DNA of 64,000 bases from Macrotrachela quadricornifera (lineage: Eukaryota > Rotifera > Eurotatoria > Philodinida > Philodinidae). Below the pieces are notes generated by a model that saw only the letters and a list, made by a program, of their open reading frames with translations, was not told where the DNA came from and made no database searches. A program made the position numbers and the translations under genes. Numbering within the stretch: the stretch's first letter is position 1; each line of letters opens with the position of its first letter. Positions 1 through 12,651 of the stretch are shown piece by piece. The stretch is from the NCBI GenBank assembly GCA_022393335.1, contig JAJEKB010000836.1:77561-141560 (forward strand). The letters run 5' to 3'.

Positions 1-58
1 GGAAGTTCCTACTCCTCATGGTTCATCAGCTTCACTAAATGAACAAGGAAAAAAATAA
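1..58 (+). CDS. C-terminal tail of an upstream gene (partial)
   Basis: One frame (codons from base 2) is open from the window edge to a TAA at 56-58 and would encode the last 18 residues of a protein, rich in Ser, Pro and Lys. Codon choice resembles that of the real exons nearby. Nothing in so short a tail identifies a family. It may simply be non-coding. Confidence 0.3.
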   Translation, partial: EVPTPHGSSASLNEQGKK

Positions 59-140
59 AAATTTTCTTTTATATTTATTATATAAACAAATAGTTAAGTA
101 GTATATAGTTATTCACTAAGTTTGATTTTATCATATCTTT

Positions 141-344
141 TCAACAAAATAAAGTTTCATATGCCGGTGGAAGATCCTGTTTATTTGATGAAAGAATTAT
201 AATAGATAAATATTCAATCTGATTTTGTTTTTTTCGTCGTTGTGAAATATATTGTCGAATATATTCAATAATATAAGCAAAAATGATTGATACAATAGGT
301 ATAATAATAAATGGACATATAAGAATAGTCATTCCATCGAACAT
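141..344 (-). CDS. small single-pass membrane protein with C-terminal PPxY-type motif
   Basis: This 67-residue ORF has an ATG start, one strongly hydrophobic segment at about residues 5-27, then a basic stretch (RRKK) and a cytoplasm-like tail ending in LPPAYETLF. The PPAY core resembles PY motifs that bind WW domains of NEDD4-type ligases. It could be a complete mini-protein or the last exon of a larger membrane protein read towards the left. I do not recognise the family. It converges with the possible plus-strand tail at 1-58. Confidence 0.4.
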   Translation of the reverse strand: MFDGMTILICPFIIIPIVSIIFAYIIEYIRQYISQRRKKQNQIEYLSIIILSSNKQDLPPAYETLFC

Positions 345-1484
345 AATTTAGAATGATCAATGTGATTCTATACTAACACAAATGAGAAAAAAGAAATTTT
401 CTCTCATGAGTAAAATAATAACATATTACAAATGTGTCGGTCGTTTTTTTTGTAGATTATGGTTATTGGAATGCTTCTATCAAGAGAATTGGCATGTGTT
501 TCCTTTTTCTATTTTCAATATTATTTTTCTTTCTTTTTATCCTCTTCCGTTTTAATTATAATCGAATGAAAAGAGAGATTATAATTGATTGAATAGAGAA
601 CAAAAAAATTCAGTTTGTTTAGATTATATTAACCCAAATATACTCTTAAATATGTGAATAAAAAACTTACAATAAGATTATTAACAATGTTTTCATACAC
701 ATGAATAATGTCGATTTGTCTTCGGAAGTAAATAACTTCAATTTAATTTATTGATAAATGATTCAAGTTTCCTGAATATGAAATATTTATTTTGACAGAT
801 ATAATTAATAGAAGAACATATTTGAATTATGTCTTAAAGTCATCATTAATATAGTATAGAAATTTTTAAGCAAGAATTAAACTTGAAATTGACAATTTTA
901 TACAATATGTGGATTATACAGTAATCATTCAAGTTCAGAGCTTCTAGAACAAAAGTATCTGTAATTGTTTTTTTTTTGTTTTTAAAAGTAAGAACTAAAA
1001 GTACAGATATTGAAGAGATATATTTGCACTTAAAAACAAACATTTCTGTACTTATATCCAAGTACAAAAATCTGTACTTTGTACTTTATCTTGAATTTAT
1101 GAAACAGAATTTTTTATCTTCGTATATTTGTCCTAAACTATAAATTTAAAGTTATACAAATTTTTGCTTTTTCAAGGTTAGTCAGTGCATTCTTTTATTG
1201 AAGAAACGATTAAGTATGCGTGATTAATGTTAAAATATGTAGTTTACAAATTTTTAAGAAAGAATATTTATGCAAAACAAATTCTAATACAATGTTAATC
1301 ATCTATATTTAGTATTAAAATAAAAAATGATTAAAATCTTGTCGAAAATCCAGTAAGTTTTTAAGAAATGAGAGAATATTGCGGTACAGAAGCTGTGGCT
1401 GAACCACATTTGAAATTGTTTATTATCGAACAACCAGGATTGTTTGTGGTTGAATACTCCTATACAGTAGAAAAGCATACTAAA
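345..1484. other. intergenic, nothing coding seen
   Basis: AT-rich spacer. Around 990-1085 the motif aaagtacagat recurs in direct and inverted form (rich in agtac/gtact). This suggests a decayed small palindromic repeat, perhaps akin to the one at 21078-21240. No gene is supported. Confidence 0.5.
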
Positions 1485-3396
1485 TTAATCAGAACTGAAC
1501 AAGATACTATCAGAGTTGCTTACGTATGCACCAACAGTCGGAGTTGCGACAGATCGCGGCTTTCCATTGTAATCATAAAGAGTTTGATAGAGTGGATTTA
1601 TACCTTTATTGATTAAAAGAGATCCTGATGCTGAATAAAAATTATTGACTGCAGCATTTAAAAAGGCATTGTTAGAGATCGTGAATGTTCCACACGATGC
1701 AATGCCTGTAGCACTAATAGTGCCATTAATAGCATTATTGTAGATGATAGCACCTGAAACAAAAAAAATATTAAATATTTAGAAAGTTTCATCGGATGAC
1801 ATTGAAAGACTGACCAGTCAAATCATTCGAAGCTTTGATTGATGACTGATTTCCACAATAGAGTACATTGTTGAGTATTGTAATGTTCTTATTTGTAACA
1901 CTATTTAGACGAAGACACGCATCTGCTTTCGACATATAAACAGTATTTCGGCTGATTGTTATATTTCGAATGTAGTTGACAACGGGATAAACAGAATTCA
2001 CTATAACGCCAATGCCGGCTTGATCTAATAATAAGGAATAGCTAAGATTAGTTTAGTTTCCTTAGTATTTGCTCTCAGATTCTTGGGACTTTCCTTAGTT
2101 TTATCGAACGACTCACTCTTATTTGGAAAGAAATATCTTATTGGTTTGTATAACTTTACACGAATCATCAGATGTTTTTAGATGAAGTACGAAGAAAATA
2201 ACCTCTGTATTTGACAAGACTATTTTTCTTGACCAATCCTTTGTATAACTTCTAACTTTCACAATCTCTAAATGTTGAACAGCTGTAAGATGTTAGCCAT
2301 AATATCTGAATGAAAATGATTCTTGCTACTCTTATGGTATAATTGTATAAATCCGTGTCTACAAGCATAATCTACACTTTGATATGACACATTTTGACTT
2401 ACTGGCATTAATGACAATATTATTAGTGATTGTCGCTCCAGATGTACATTGTATTCCAAGATCAGCTGTTCCAGCATTGATTGCCAAATTTCCGTCAATC
2501 AAATTTCGACCACGATCATAGTCATCATAAACAATAATACAAGGACCAACTACATTATAACAAACATTATTACGAATGATAACATTGTATGATCCAGACT
2601 ATTAGAATACAAATATGTTCAATAGATCAACAAAAATAGATATTTACTTTGACTTGGAACCCAGCTCTTGATCCACCAGATGAGCCAAGTGTATCATGAC
2701 AATAATTATGATCAAGCAATGAATTTCGAATTCGACATGCATCACTGGCACATCCAACATAAACACATTCACCTGTTGTGGCACCTATTTTAGAAAAAGT
2801 AATACAAAGACATTTCAAAGTCGATGCTAACCTAGAGCATTTGTATTTGTTATTTCACTATTGCGTAAAGTTATGTTGGAATATTCATTTCCGGCATCGT
2901 TGGCTGAAAATCCCACTCCAGTGGTGTTGAAAATGTAAATATTGTCGAAAACTGCATTCGTTGTAACTAGATATTGAGTATAAAAGAAATGAGATACTAA
3001 AGAACCTTAAAACATTTGGAGTTACGTACCTTTGGGCCCAAGACGAACTCCTCTTGAACCTTTGGTAAATGCTATCCCTTTAATCATGAAATTTGATCCT
3101 TGAATATTTATGACATTTTGAGCACTTGCACCGGCTTGAGAACATTGAATAATTGGACGTTGTGCATTAGAGGCACCTTGAATAATAATTGGTTGGCTGA
3201 GAGTACCGTTCAATGTCAATTGGAAGTAACCAGATCCCGATGTTGTATAGATGCCATAGTTCATTATAGCAATGTCACCTGCTTTCAAATTCGACAGAAT
3301 TATTTGCCAGTTTGTGGTTGAAGTAGTAATAGTATACGTAGTACTTTGTACATAAAAAATAGTAGTACAAAAGATGATCACCGTTAAGAATGACAT
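1485..3396 (-). CDS. secreted right-handed parallel beta-helix protein
   Basis: Six exons (3396-3030, 2966-2832, 2784-2648, 2598-2403, 2024-1815, 1753-1485) join in frame to 437 residues. A signal peptide is clear at residues 1-19. The body has repeated turns of the form 'NITISRNTVYM', 'YNVIIRNNVCYN' and 'TISNNAFLNA', the ladder typical of pectate-lyase or chondroitinase-B-like beta-helices. The C-terminus carries 'GKPRSVATPTVGAYV', close to the D..G..R....DIGAYE closing motif common in bacterial beta-helix proteins. The likely role is binding or cleaving extracellular polysaccharide. No catalytic residues can be assigned without a structure. Bacterial-type features plus spliceosomal introns suggest an old horizontal acquisition later fitted with introns; this is inference. 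Confidence 0.85.
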
Positions 3397-6298
3397 AGTG
3401 TCGCGTTGAATGTCAAGTCGACGTACAAATGTTGATATTCAATCTACTTGTATAATAGAGAAACAGAGAAATACTAAATTTCTAACGTATTTATATTTGT
3501 GTGTGCTAATGCTTTTACTTGTTCATTCATATAATTAACAGCACCTATTTAAACTTACAGTTTTTGATACCGAACTCTTCTGGGTTTTGAAATTCATTAA
3601 AGAATACACTATTATAGAACGTTAGCATCCAAAATATATAGCCATAGATAGAATTTTTCGTAGGATCTAAAGAAAGTTTCTGAACCTGATCAAAAAAATA
3701 TGTACCATTCTAAGACTTTTTGTGCTAATATAGTACTCAATTATGTATCTTATAGGTGAATGTTTTTTCCTTACAGTCCATATATTTAGAGAAGCATAAC
3801 AATCCTTTATTGACAGCATTTTTCAATAGAAAATTTTTTCTGATAAGATGCACGCTTGAGTAATGTATTAACACAAAAACATGATAGAACACCTAATATT
3901 TCTATGATCAGGTTCAGAAGTGGTTTTTGACCTGATGAAATGCTTTAACAATAAGAAATCTTTCTTGCTACTAACTAGTCTTAAAATTATTCATTGACAC
4001 AGGAGCCTTTTATTTAGCATATTATCCTACCTATGGCAACATTCTAATTCATGTAAAATTAGTAATAGGTGAAATGAAATTTGATTCCGTCTCTATAGTT
4101 TAAAAAACAAACTTTTCGATAGAAGCAAATCAATAAATTTACTTGATAAATTCTTTCTCTTAAACTTCATCTTTACATTTGCTGCATTGAGGATTAATTT
4201 TATCATCAATATCATTGTCTTACAGTACTATAAGAAACTGTCTCGATCTAATTACTAGACATACATCACTCTAATATTCTCTTTGTGTAAGGACATACTT
4301 TTAACCTTAATGTACACGCAATTCATCGATGAGCTCTCGTAATAATTTGCAGTAAACTTATGACATATTGTCGATGTTTAAACAAAATTCGTTCTAGTTT
4401 TACTATTGTCTATCGAATACTTACCTATAAAAAGATGCCGAACATATCAATATCTTTACAGTAGAAGTTGCTGAAAAGAACCAGCTGCGATTATTCAAGA
4501 AATACTAGAACTGCTGCTTAGTACTAAGCTTTCAAACAACTTTTTCATTCTTCTATTGAAGCTGAAAATCTTGATACGAATGGATAAACTGCATCGAGTC
4601 CCATCTAGCACCAACATTCTCTCAATCGTGACACATTCTGGAATGGACATGTGCCATAAATTGTAAGTTTTCTAACTGAAATTAGTTTTTAGAGAACAGA
4701 TCTCTCCATTTTCAAGTTGTTTCTTATAATATATTTCTTAAAGGCACCCATTACATACTACATTTTAGATGCTATTTGTGACTGTTGACATTCTTCTTTT
4801 GCATAACACTATAGGCGAATAGATTAATAAAAAACGCAAATATGCTACTACCTTAGGTCAATTCATTAATTATTATAAAATGTCTAACAAAAATACAATT
4901 AAAAACACCGTGTTTTGACCTAAAATTCTATTCTTCGTCCGGTAATCCCAGTCAAGAATAGCATCATCCGATAGAGTATCAAACTTTGCATTCATCACAA
5001 CTAATTAGAAGGTCAACACATATATAGGGATGAATCCGGAAAATATATTCTATTCTAAAATCTTTCGAAACTAAAAAAAATTTAAAAAAAAAAGATGAAT
5101 CGTGTATCTTACATAGGGTGATTACTCTTCGAAGAACAGGTTATATAGAACGTACGACACCCTGATTGTACACTCTTACACTATTATATCACATAGTAGT
5201 TTTGAAAAAGGACAATATCCATACGACTCCATTCTTATAATCTCGCTTATTCAAACTAATTGATTACCTGAATAGAGATGCCGATCTATGGAAAAAAATT
5301 ACATTCACCCACACGAATATCAAAAATAAGATTTGTATGAGGTGGTGTTTTTCATGCAGCATATTTATATTAGATGTTGGTTGTGCTCAGTTAAGAGAAA
5401 ATATAAAAAAAGGTAGGCGTACTTTGATCGTACATTTTGGGTACATTAAACTTTTAATAAAATGACAGGTTGCAGAACAGAAAGAAGTAGGCGTGATTTA
5501 GAATACTGATTTAACATGCATTTGTTAATAAGGTTTATACAATCTTTGTTGATTTCGTTGCCATGATCCACAACAAATTTCTCTATTCATATTATTGCTT
5601 TGCCATTGAAGCAAATAAACATTTCTCTTCACATTTCGCTACCAACTGTAATGCACCGCAATGACGATTCTGCAGTAATATGAATCGCGTCATTTAAGAT
5701 GATTTAAATGCAAACAAATCCAATTAAACAAGCTTGCCATTAATAGTCATTTAAGCAGTCTTACAGTGTAATCAGTTAATATGAAGCCATGATAAAATTG
5801 AATTAACACTAAAGGCGATCTAGATATAAGTCAATGGAAATAAATAAACTTTAATTTCCTCCTCCGTTTTTCAAAAGACGTTTTAATGTTTATCTCTAAT
5901 CGAGCGAGTAAGTGCTCAATGAATTCAAAAAGGTGTATCATTTATTATTTCACTTATTCATAGATTTATACCTCTCTAACTACAAAGTATATGTGAAAAC
6001 TACATGTTTCCTTTCAGCAGAAGACACCCAATGACCAAACCACTTCTTGAAACTTGCGGAGTTAAGAATCTCATGAAGAAAAACTTATTTTCTAACTTCG
6101 AGCTAGATTAAATATAGAAAATGATGATCTAAGAGAATTATTGAGTTACATGAGCTCTTGTAAATATAAAAAGATTTTTCTCTAGTATATTTTATTTCTT
6201 ACGTTTTCTCCTTAAATAATTCGTTGACTTCTTACGATTTTGATATTATCGTTACCTTTTTTCGATTATATGAAACTGCACTAATCAAGTCTCGATAT
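3397..6298. other. long intergenic stretch, no gene seen
   Basis: No exon chain or recognisable protein motif in either strand. A short inverted repeat, ttctgaacctgatca near 3677 against tgatcaggttcagaa near 3906, could be the core of a decayed ~270-bp palindromic element. The rest looks like unconstrained AT-rich DNA. Confidence 0.5.
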
Positions 6299-6937
6299 TA
6301 GAGATGGGCGATTCCGAATCGGAATCGACAACAGTTTATACGAATCAGAATTTTTCTCTGAGCAGTAGTTGAATTAGTTATTGAGAAATTTATTGAAACT
6401 ATATTTGTTAAATAGTTACACTAGTAGGTGTTCCTAAAAACAATACAATCCAATTCAATTATCTATAAATTAATTTATAAATGCTTTTTCAGTCATATTC
6501 ACGAGTATTAAAAATAAAAATCACTATCAAAAAATGGGTTAAGTTTATCAGCTGGCTCTTCACTGTCATTAATTTTCTTTTGACCACGAAGATCATTAGA
6601 ATTTCCATTGATTATTTACAAACTCTTTATCGCTTCTCTGTTTTCATTCTTATGCATTCATACTGCCCGAAAAGGTTCACAGGAAGGAAAAAGAATAAAT
6701 GCGCTTCGCTTAGTCATAGCAGCAATTAAAGCGTTTTGTTTATAATAAAAACCTTTAAAGAAAAGAAAGAATTCTGAAAAATAGTGCTGACAAACTATTT
6801 TAATAAAAAACATCTAAAATTAAACAGAAAAAAAACGAAATTTTGTTGTGATATTTCAAGCAAGGTTATTTCTATCCAAAAATAACTAACATTTAGCGAT
6901 ACCAATACTAGAAATAGTTAACTTTGCACATCTCTAC
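6299..6937. mobile_element. possible decayed hAT-type MITE
   Basis: The left end TAGAGATGGGCGATTCC and the right end, whose reverse complement begins TAGAGATGTGCAAAG, form an imperfect terminal inverted repeat of the TAGAGATGGGC type seen in many hAT elements. The 8 bp flanking each end do not match, so no target-site duplication is preserved. The 82-codon ORF inside (6481-6729) has no recognisable motif and is not called. Confidence 0.4.
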
Positions 6938-8683
6938 TCACACCTGGTAAGAAGCATAAATCTTTAATATGTGTGTGCTGTGTGATATTCATATATATAA
7001 TAAATAAAACCAGAGGATTTCTTCAATCTAATGGCATTCCTTATTCACAAATTAACTACACTAAAAGACATTAGTCTAATTGAAATAAAACAGCGATGAA
7101 AGTATACTTGTATTAGCAGTATATGCTAGAAATAGTAATCTATCTGACTCTTTAAAATTGATCAGCATATTTTTTACTCATGAGAGGCTCATGTTAATAA
7201 ATGGTAGTCCTCATGAAATTGGAACACTAGCGAACATCGTTTGCTTTTCGACCCAGTATATAGTTCGAATTGTTTTTTACGCTGTTTTTACAAACATGAA
7301 AGTTGTCTGACCTTATTTAGCTCGTGATTACTAGGATGATAAACGTTTTACAGTCTTATAAAAATTCACTAAAATGAACACTACGTTTCATTGTGAAGAA
7401 ATCTTTTTTTCAAAAGAAATATTGTTATAATAATGTCCGACTAGAGTGGGTTCTACCAATAGGGTAGACATCGGATCAAATGCACATGATCAATCCTTTA
7501 CCCGATGTAAGCCGCATCCAACCATCGAAAGTTAATTCGATTCTATAGCATCGTAGTGATATAATTAAAAACATTTTAATAATTCAAGTTATTCTTGTAC
7601 GAAAAATATTTATCATGATTTTTTCTCATTTTAAGTTACTATTTTGAGTGGAAACTAAGCATCCTATTGACTTCATAAAAAGAACCCGTCAGATAAGATC
7701 GTAAATCTGCCATCCTTCTAGATTTTGATGCTGACATTCTAACAAGATAGAGCTTGAAATTTTGCATCGTTTGATGCTATTCCTATGGATCACTTTGATA
7801 TTGGATGATACATCAATTTTGTCGTAATTTGCATAATAATGGCTGTTGTTTCGTATCTATGGGTTTTTTGATTGATTTAATCAGTATCCAAATTAATAAT
7901 CTAGATTGATAGAGTTTTTCATGCCCTACAGAATGGCAATTTTTTCAAAGGTGCCAACAGTTCTTTTGTGAATACATAAGATCAACAACACTGAGTACAA
8001 CATGAGCAGTATTCATATATTTCATAGATTACTGTTTTTGTCGAAAACTTTTCTCTTCGAAGATCAATTTAGTGCCAAACGACTTTAGCATAGAATTCTG
8101 CACTTTCTCAATCTCTACAATTCTAGCTAGTTTTGAAAAAATAAGCTTCATTATCAAGACTCTGTTTCTTTGAGAAATCATTAAAAAAATGATTAATTTT
8201 TATCAGTTTTGTGTACAATTTTGCACTAATTTGAACAGAATCTTTGGCTCACATTATGTATTGCTTTCTAATAAGCATCAAGCATACTTTCTCATCAATA
8301 TCTTGCTATAGATCAATCGATAATATCGACTACCATTGATGGTAATAGAACTTATACAGCATCTAATTTAAACAGAAAGTACAATTGTCTTTATTTTCAT
8401 TGAGTCAGATGTCTTAAATATACGTACTTTTGTTCTCCAATAGAGTTTTAGAGAATGTAGTTATCATTATCTCGAGTGTCATCGTTGTTTTCGCTACGCC
8501 TATCGAATAATGTTTATGCCTTCCATCAAATGTGTTGTTTGTGACTGTTGGAGAAGCTCAACAGAATGCAATTCGTTGTCTTCAAGTACTTATGGGTGAT
8601 TTCATGATTATTTACGATTAAATGGCAATGTATTTAATGTAAATGATGCACCAATACTTTATATATAATCAAAATAAGTTTTA
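6938..8683. other. intergenic, no gene seen
   Basis: AT-rich spacer upstream of the decayed transposase. I see neither an exon chain nor the transposon's left terminal repeat. The element's true left end probably lies in the last few hundred bases here. Confidence 0.4.
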
Positions 8684-10560
8684 ATGGGTCTTTCGACTTC
8701 TGTTTCATCTGATTCGTCATCTTCAGATTCGATGGAAACCGATCACAACAGTGACTATTTTACCTTGAATAATATATCATATGCTGGTTCAGGTGACAAA
8801 CAATGTGTTATTTGTCGAAAACATGTTTGTTCTGAAATGATATTAATGTCACATAGCGCTCGACTTAATCTTTTATTGATTCATCGGTTATTTTCTCTAC
8901 ATGGAACATGTTGCTATTCGTTTCGCTTTATTAACGATAGTTGTCTTCCACTCGATGAACATATAAAAATAAAAGATCGTTTACAGTTCCCCACATCGTT
9001 ATCGTCAGATGAATTACGAACTGTTTTGAACGATTTACTTTCGTTTTTTGACCAATTAAGATCATCATCTAGCCTCGATTTTAATGATCCATTGTTGACC
9101 AACGAAGACTATGAAGCGTGGACTGATTAGTCAAAAGAACAATTCGAGGACATGTTTAAAGAGATCTCTTTTTTACTCCGTTCATCATCGAATCGAACAA
9201 GTCGCAATACATTAGCAATTTTTTGGATTAAGATCAAAACTAACTTATTCTTCCGTCAAATTGGTTCTTTATTTAATATATCCAGCAATTTCAAGATTAG
9301 AAGGCTACGTGCTGCTAATGCATTCAATTCGATACGAGAATTGTTTATTTTCAGCATTTCGTAGCAAAACATTTGGCCATTGGTCACATGGCAGTACAAG
9401 CTGCAAAGACTCATAATACCACTTACACCAAAGTATGGCTTCATGTTTCATAATATTTGAAAGAAGAAGTAGCATAAAAATCGCTGAGACAATGTATTTC
9501 ATAACGTTAGCTGCATTGAATCATCATATAATAGATATCAGCTAATAGCACCAGATAAGGAAATATAATAAAATGTATGTAGAGTGAAAAAACAAAGATT
9601 TTTCCAAGTGAGAACTAATAAGATGCTTACATATGAAAAGTGTTTCTCTATCGATACATATAACCTATCATGACTGTAGTGCTCATTCACAACTTAATTC
9701 TAAATTGAAACTGTGTCAACGAGAAAAATATCAATGATACCAATGTGAATAGGTACTTGAGTGCGCTGGGAAGAAGTCAAGAAAGCTGTTCTGCTTTTGA
9801 AATCTCATTTATAAAGGATGAAGTATAGGATGAGACAATGATATGGGACGAATTCTATGATTATTTAGTCTAAGAGAAAAAGTAGTAGAACTGCGATGTA
9901 AATCAGCGATACATTGTCAAGATCATGTGAAACACCTTTTATCTCGACAGCTACTCTATTCAAAGCTCTTCATTGTAGAAATTTTTTGGAAATGATCCAA
10001 CACTCATTTGGGATGGAACGTACTTTTATATTAGGAAAAGTAGTTCTCACGAAGTGAATCGTGCAACTTCCGATAGACAGAAGAAGCGACACTACATTAA
10101 ATTCCTGTCGATCGTTCGCCCAGACAGTTACGTAGCTGATATTACTGAAGCATTTTATAAGGATGTTTAAATGATGCTACTATTTCTCATGAAATCCTTA
10201 ATACGAATAATGCATTAGCAGCATGATTAAGAAGTGATGGTTACAGTATTCTCGATAGAAAATTTGGAGATGTGGTGAAACTCTTCCAACATTTGGATTA
10301 TGAAACACATATGTCCACTTTTCTAAAAAAAAGAAGAAAAGCAGCACTCTACTCTGAACGTGAACAACTCATAATTAAGTATAAAAGTTCGATGGTCGAT
10401 AGAAGGATTTCATGAAAGATCGAAGAAATGGTGAATTTTCGGAGATAGAATTCAAAACTCATTCGTCTCGGAATTGAAAGTAAGACTTATCTACAGTCCT
10501 TTAGTCTCAAATTCAGATTAAGGGATGATTTATTTAATCACTTCTCCTGAAACAATTTTT
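8684..10560 (+). pseudogene. decayed DDE_Tnp_4-type transposase (PIF/Harbinger or ISL2EU-like)
   Basis: From the ATG at 8684 the protein has a Ser/Asp-rich start, then a CVICRKHVC zinc-type motif and 'LTNEDYEAWT' before a TAG at 9128-9130. The same frame continues (SKEQFEDMFKEI) to about 9364. After frameshifts come 'GHMAVQAAKTHN' near 9392 and 'IWDGTYFYI' near 10005, which carries the first catalytic Asp. 'DSYVADITEAFYKD' near 10125 and 'FGDVVKLFQHL' near 10265 follow. These are the order and motifs of DDE_Tnp_4 transposases. Multiple stops and frameshifts show it is dead. The last acidic residue region ('SMVDRRIS', then a stop) is also damaged. Confidence 0.75.
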
Positions 10561-11445
10561 CCATTATTTTTTTACCATGCTAGATATTTGCTAGAGAACA
10601 CTATTAGCTATATAATGGTATAATATTTGTAACAGATCATTGAACTAAACTTGTGAGAAAGTTAAAAGAAAATATGTAGAAAAAAGTGTGACATAAGTTT
10701 TTCAAATTTATATATTTTAAATAGATAGCAACTGATTCATACAGACAAGTAACATTTTTAATGTCTGTCAAGCATTCTAATCACTAAGTCTAGAGTGGCT
10801 GTTCGCGATATTTATGTTTAATAAAATCATAATTCTTCATATTCTTTATATAATTTATAGCCTTTTCTAACAGAAGATCTTCGCTAATAAACATATTACG
10901 ATACTTGTGAGCATACACAAGGATTTCCCTGATCATTGCGGCCGATAATCCTTCATGATTACCTCATCATAACAATGATTACCGCTATCACGGTCAGGAC
11001 TAGTATCTATTTTTCATACAACGGTCTATTTAATTTCAATCTGAATTTAGGACCAAAAGGACTGTAATAACAATAACTAAGAAAACATATATGGTGACAT
11101 TATTTCCATATGATTATGAGAAGTAAAATATACACCATCTTCAAATAGAATTAATACAAGATAAAACATCAGTTATACTAAATACTTACTTTTTCAATGA
11201 ATATAATATTGTGTTATACCCTCAACAGATGAATTATTATTTAATGGTTATTTTTCATCCATCAAAATCAATTCAAATTTGAGCTACATCAGACAGATTT
11301 AGCTATGGACATGGTTTCAATTTAATATATAGTCCTCATAATATGCAAAATTGCCATTTTTTGAGTATTCAGTCTTTTTAAAATATCATACAATAATACT
11401 GTTCAACACAATGAAAATTGTGGTCAGCTACTTAATTATAACCAG
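10561..11445. other. intergenic, nothing recognised
   Basis: AT-rich sequence following the decayed transposase. It may contain the transposon's right end but no terminal repeat was found. No coding signal. Confidence 0.4.
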
Positions 11446-11667
11446 ATGGATGACCCACTATGTACATGTTCATACCGTTCACTAAAATTTGCTTGTGATC
11501 AATGGTCTCCTAAAGATACTGTAGCATATACATTTCAAAATAATCTTGATCATACCAATTTTTATTTACATGAGTGTCAAGCAATCACAAAATGTGTTAC
11601 TATTATTAATGAAAAATCGGATTATGAAAAAGTTCAAGATTATATTAAACTTAATCATATGAAATAA
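11446..11667 (+). CDS. possible orphan small ORF, function unknown
   Basis: A 73-codon ORF starts at ATG 11446, directly after the acceptor-like 'ttataaccag', and ends at TAA 11667. The product is Cys-containing (start MDDPLCTCSY, later LHECQAITKC) with no signal peptide, membrane segment or known motif. Its base composition is more gene-like than the flanks. It could be a single remaining exon of a decayed gene in this transposon-rich stretch, or chance. Confidence 0.25.
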   Translation: MDDPLCTCSYRSLKFACDQWSPKDTVAYTFQNNLDHTNFYLHECQAITKCVTIINEKSDYEKVQDYIKLNHMK

Positions 11668-12346
11668 TAAGTAGTATTTAATTTTCTTTCAACAGTTTTA
11701 TTATTGAATTGATTATGTCATTTAGAATGAATATAACAGGAGACCTGCAGACTGTTCTTTTTAAAAGGTATAATGCGCATAGGTATAAATACAATCTACA
11801 TTATTTTATTTTATATTTCATGTTATTCAAACGTATTAAAAATATAACTAGTAACAAACGTTCCATTGATATCAGTCGGTTGTAGACAAATAAAAGTTTA
11901 AATTAGCAGGATCATTTCTATCCATTGAAGATATAAGCTGACCTGTTTACATTTGCATCACTGATTCATTTTTATGCAATTTATTAATCTTCAAAGCCAA
12001 CAGATAATCTGTGGAGCAACACTGAGGTTCAGACTTCTACAGCTGGTGTCACTTTCTCACATTCATGATATATAGTTATTTATAATACCAACTTTTAGTG
12101 TAATAAAGACTATCTACTAACTCTCAAGGTAACATACATTTATTTTAAAAATATCTCTTCGATGTCTACGAATCTCATCTGATACTTTTTCATATGTATA
12201 GATATGTTTTTTCTAATCTGCTAACACTCATGAGTTACGTAAAAATCTATATCCCACTTCCTACTTTATTCACAACTAACTTATGTTGTTTTCTTCACGA
12301 TCAGGGCCTTTTAACATTTAGTGTAATTGATTTTTCAGTGGTATTA
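11668..12346. other. intergenic, nothing recognised
   Basis: Spacer between the small ORF and the first copy of the palindromic MITE. No coding or repeat signal stands out. Confidence 0.4.
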
Positions 12347-12640
12347 CAGCAGTACCCAGGATCCACCAATTGGAAAATCAAGAAATTCAAGGAATTCAAG
12401 AAAATCACGTAATTTGAGAAAATTTCTAGTTTCCTTGAATTCCTTGATTTTCTTAAAATCCAAGGCATTCTCGATAGTGAGGGTGAAGGCATCTTTCTCT
12501 TAATAGATATAATGAAATACAAGGAATTTAAGAAAATTAAGAAGTTTAAGAAAAGATTGCGGAATTTTCTTGAATATCTTTATGTTGTTGAATTCCTTGT
12601 ATTCCTTGAATTGCCAATTGGCGGATCCTGGGTATATCTC
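12347..12640. mobile_element. palindromic MITE, copy 1
   Basis: A 294-bp element shares its sequence end to end with the copy at 20270-20663, from 5' CAGCAGTACCCAGGATCC to 3' GGATCCTGGGTATATCTC. The terminal inverted repeat core is TACCCAGGATCC, followed by an inner CCAATTGG. The interior is built from attcaaggaattcaag and its complement, so the whole can fold back on itself. It encodes no protein. It abuts the truncated 5' end of the LINE that follows. Confidence 0.85.
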
Positions 12641-12651
12641 AAGAAAATCAC

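Noticed and set aside
3022..3321. Plus-strand 73-codon ORF at 3100-3321
   Set aside because: Shadow of exon 1 of the beta-helix gene.
6481..6729. 82-codon ORF
   Set aside because: Lies inside the possible hAT MITE, no protein motif, low-complexity composition.
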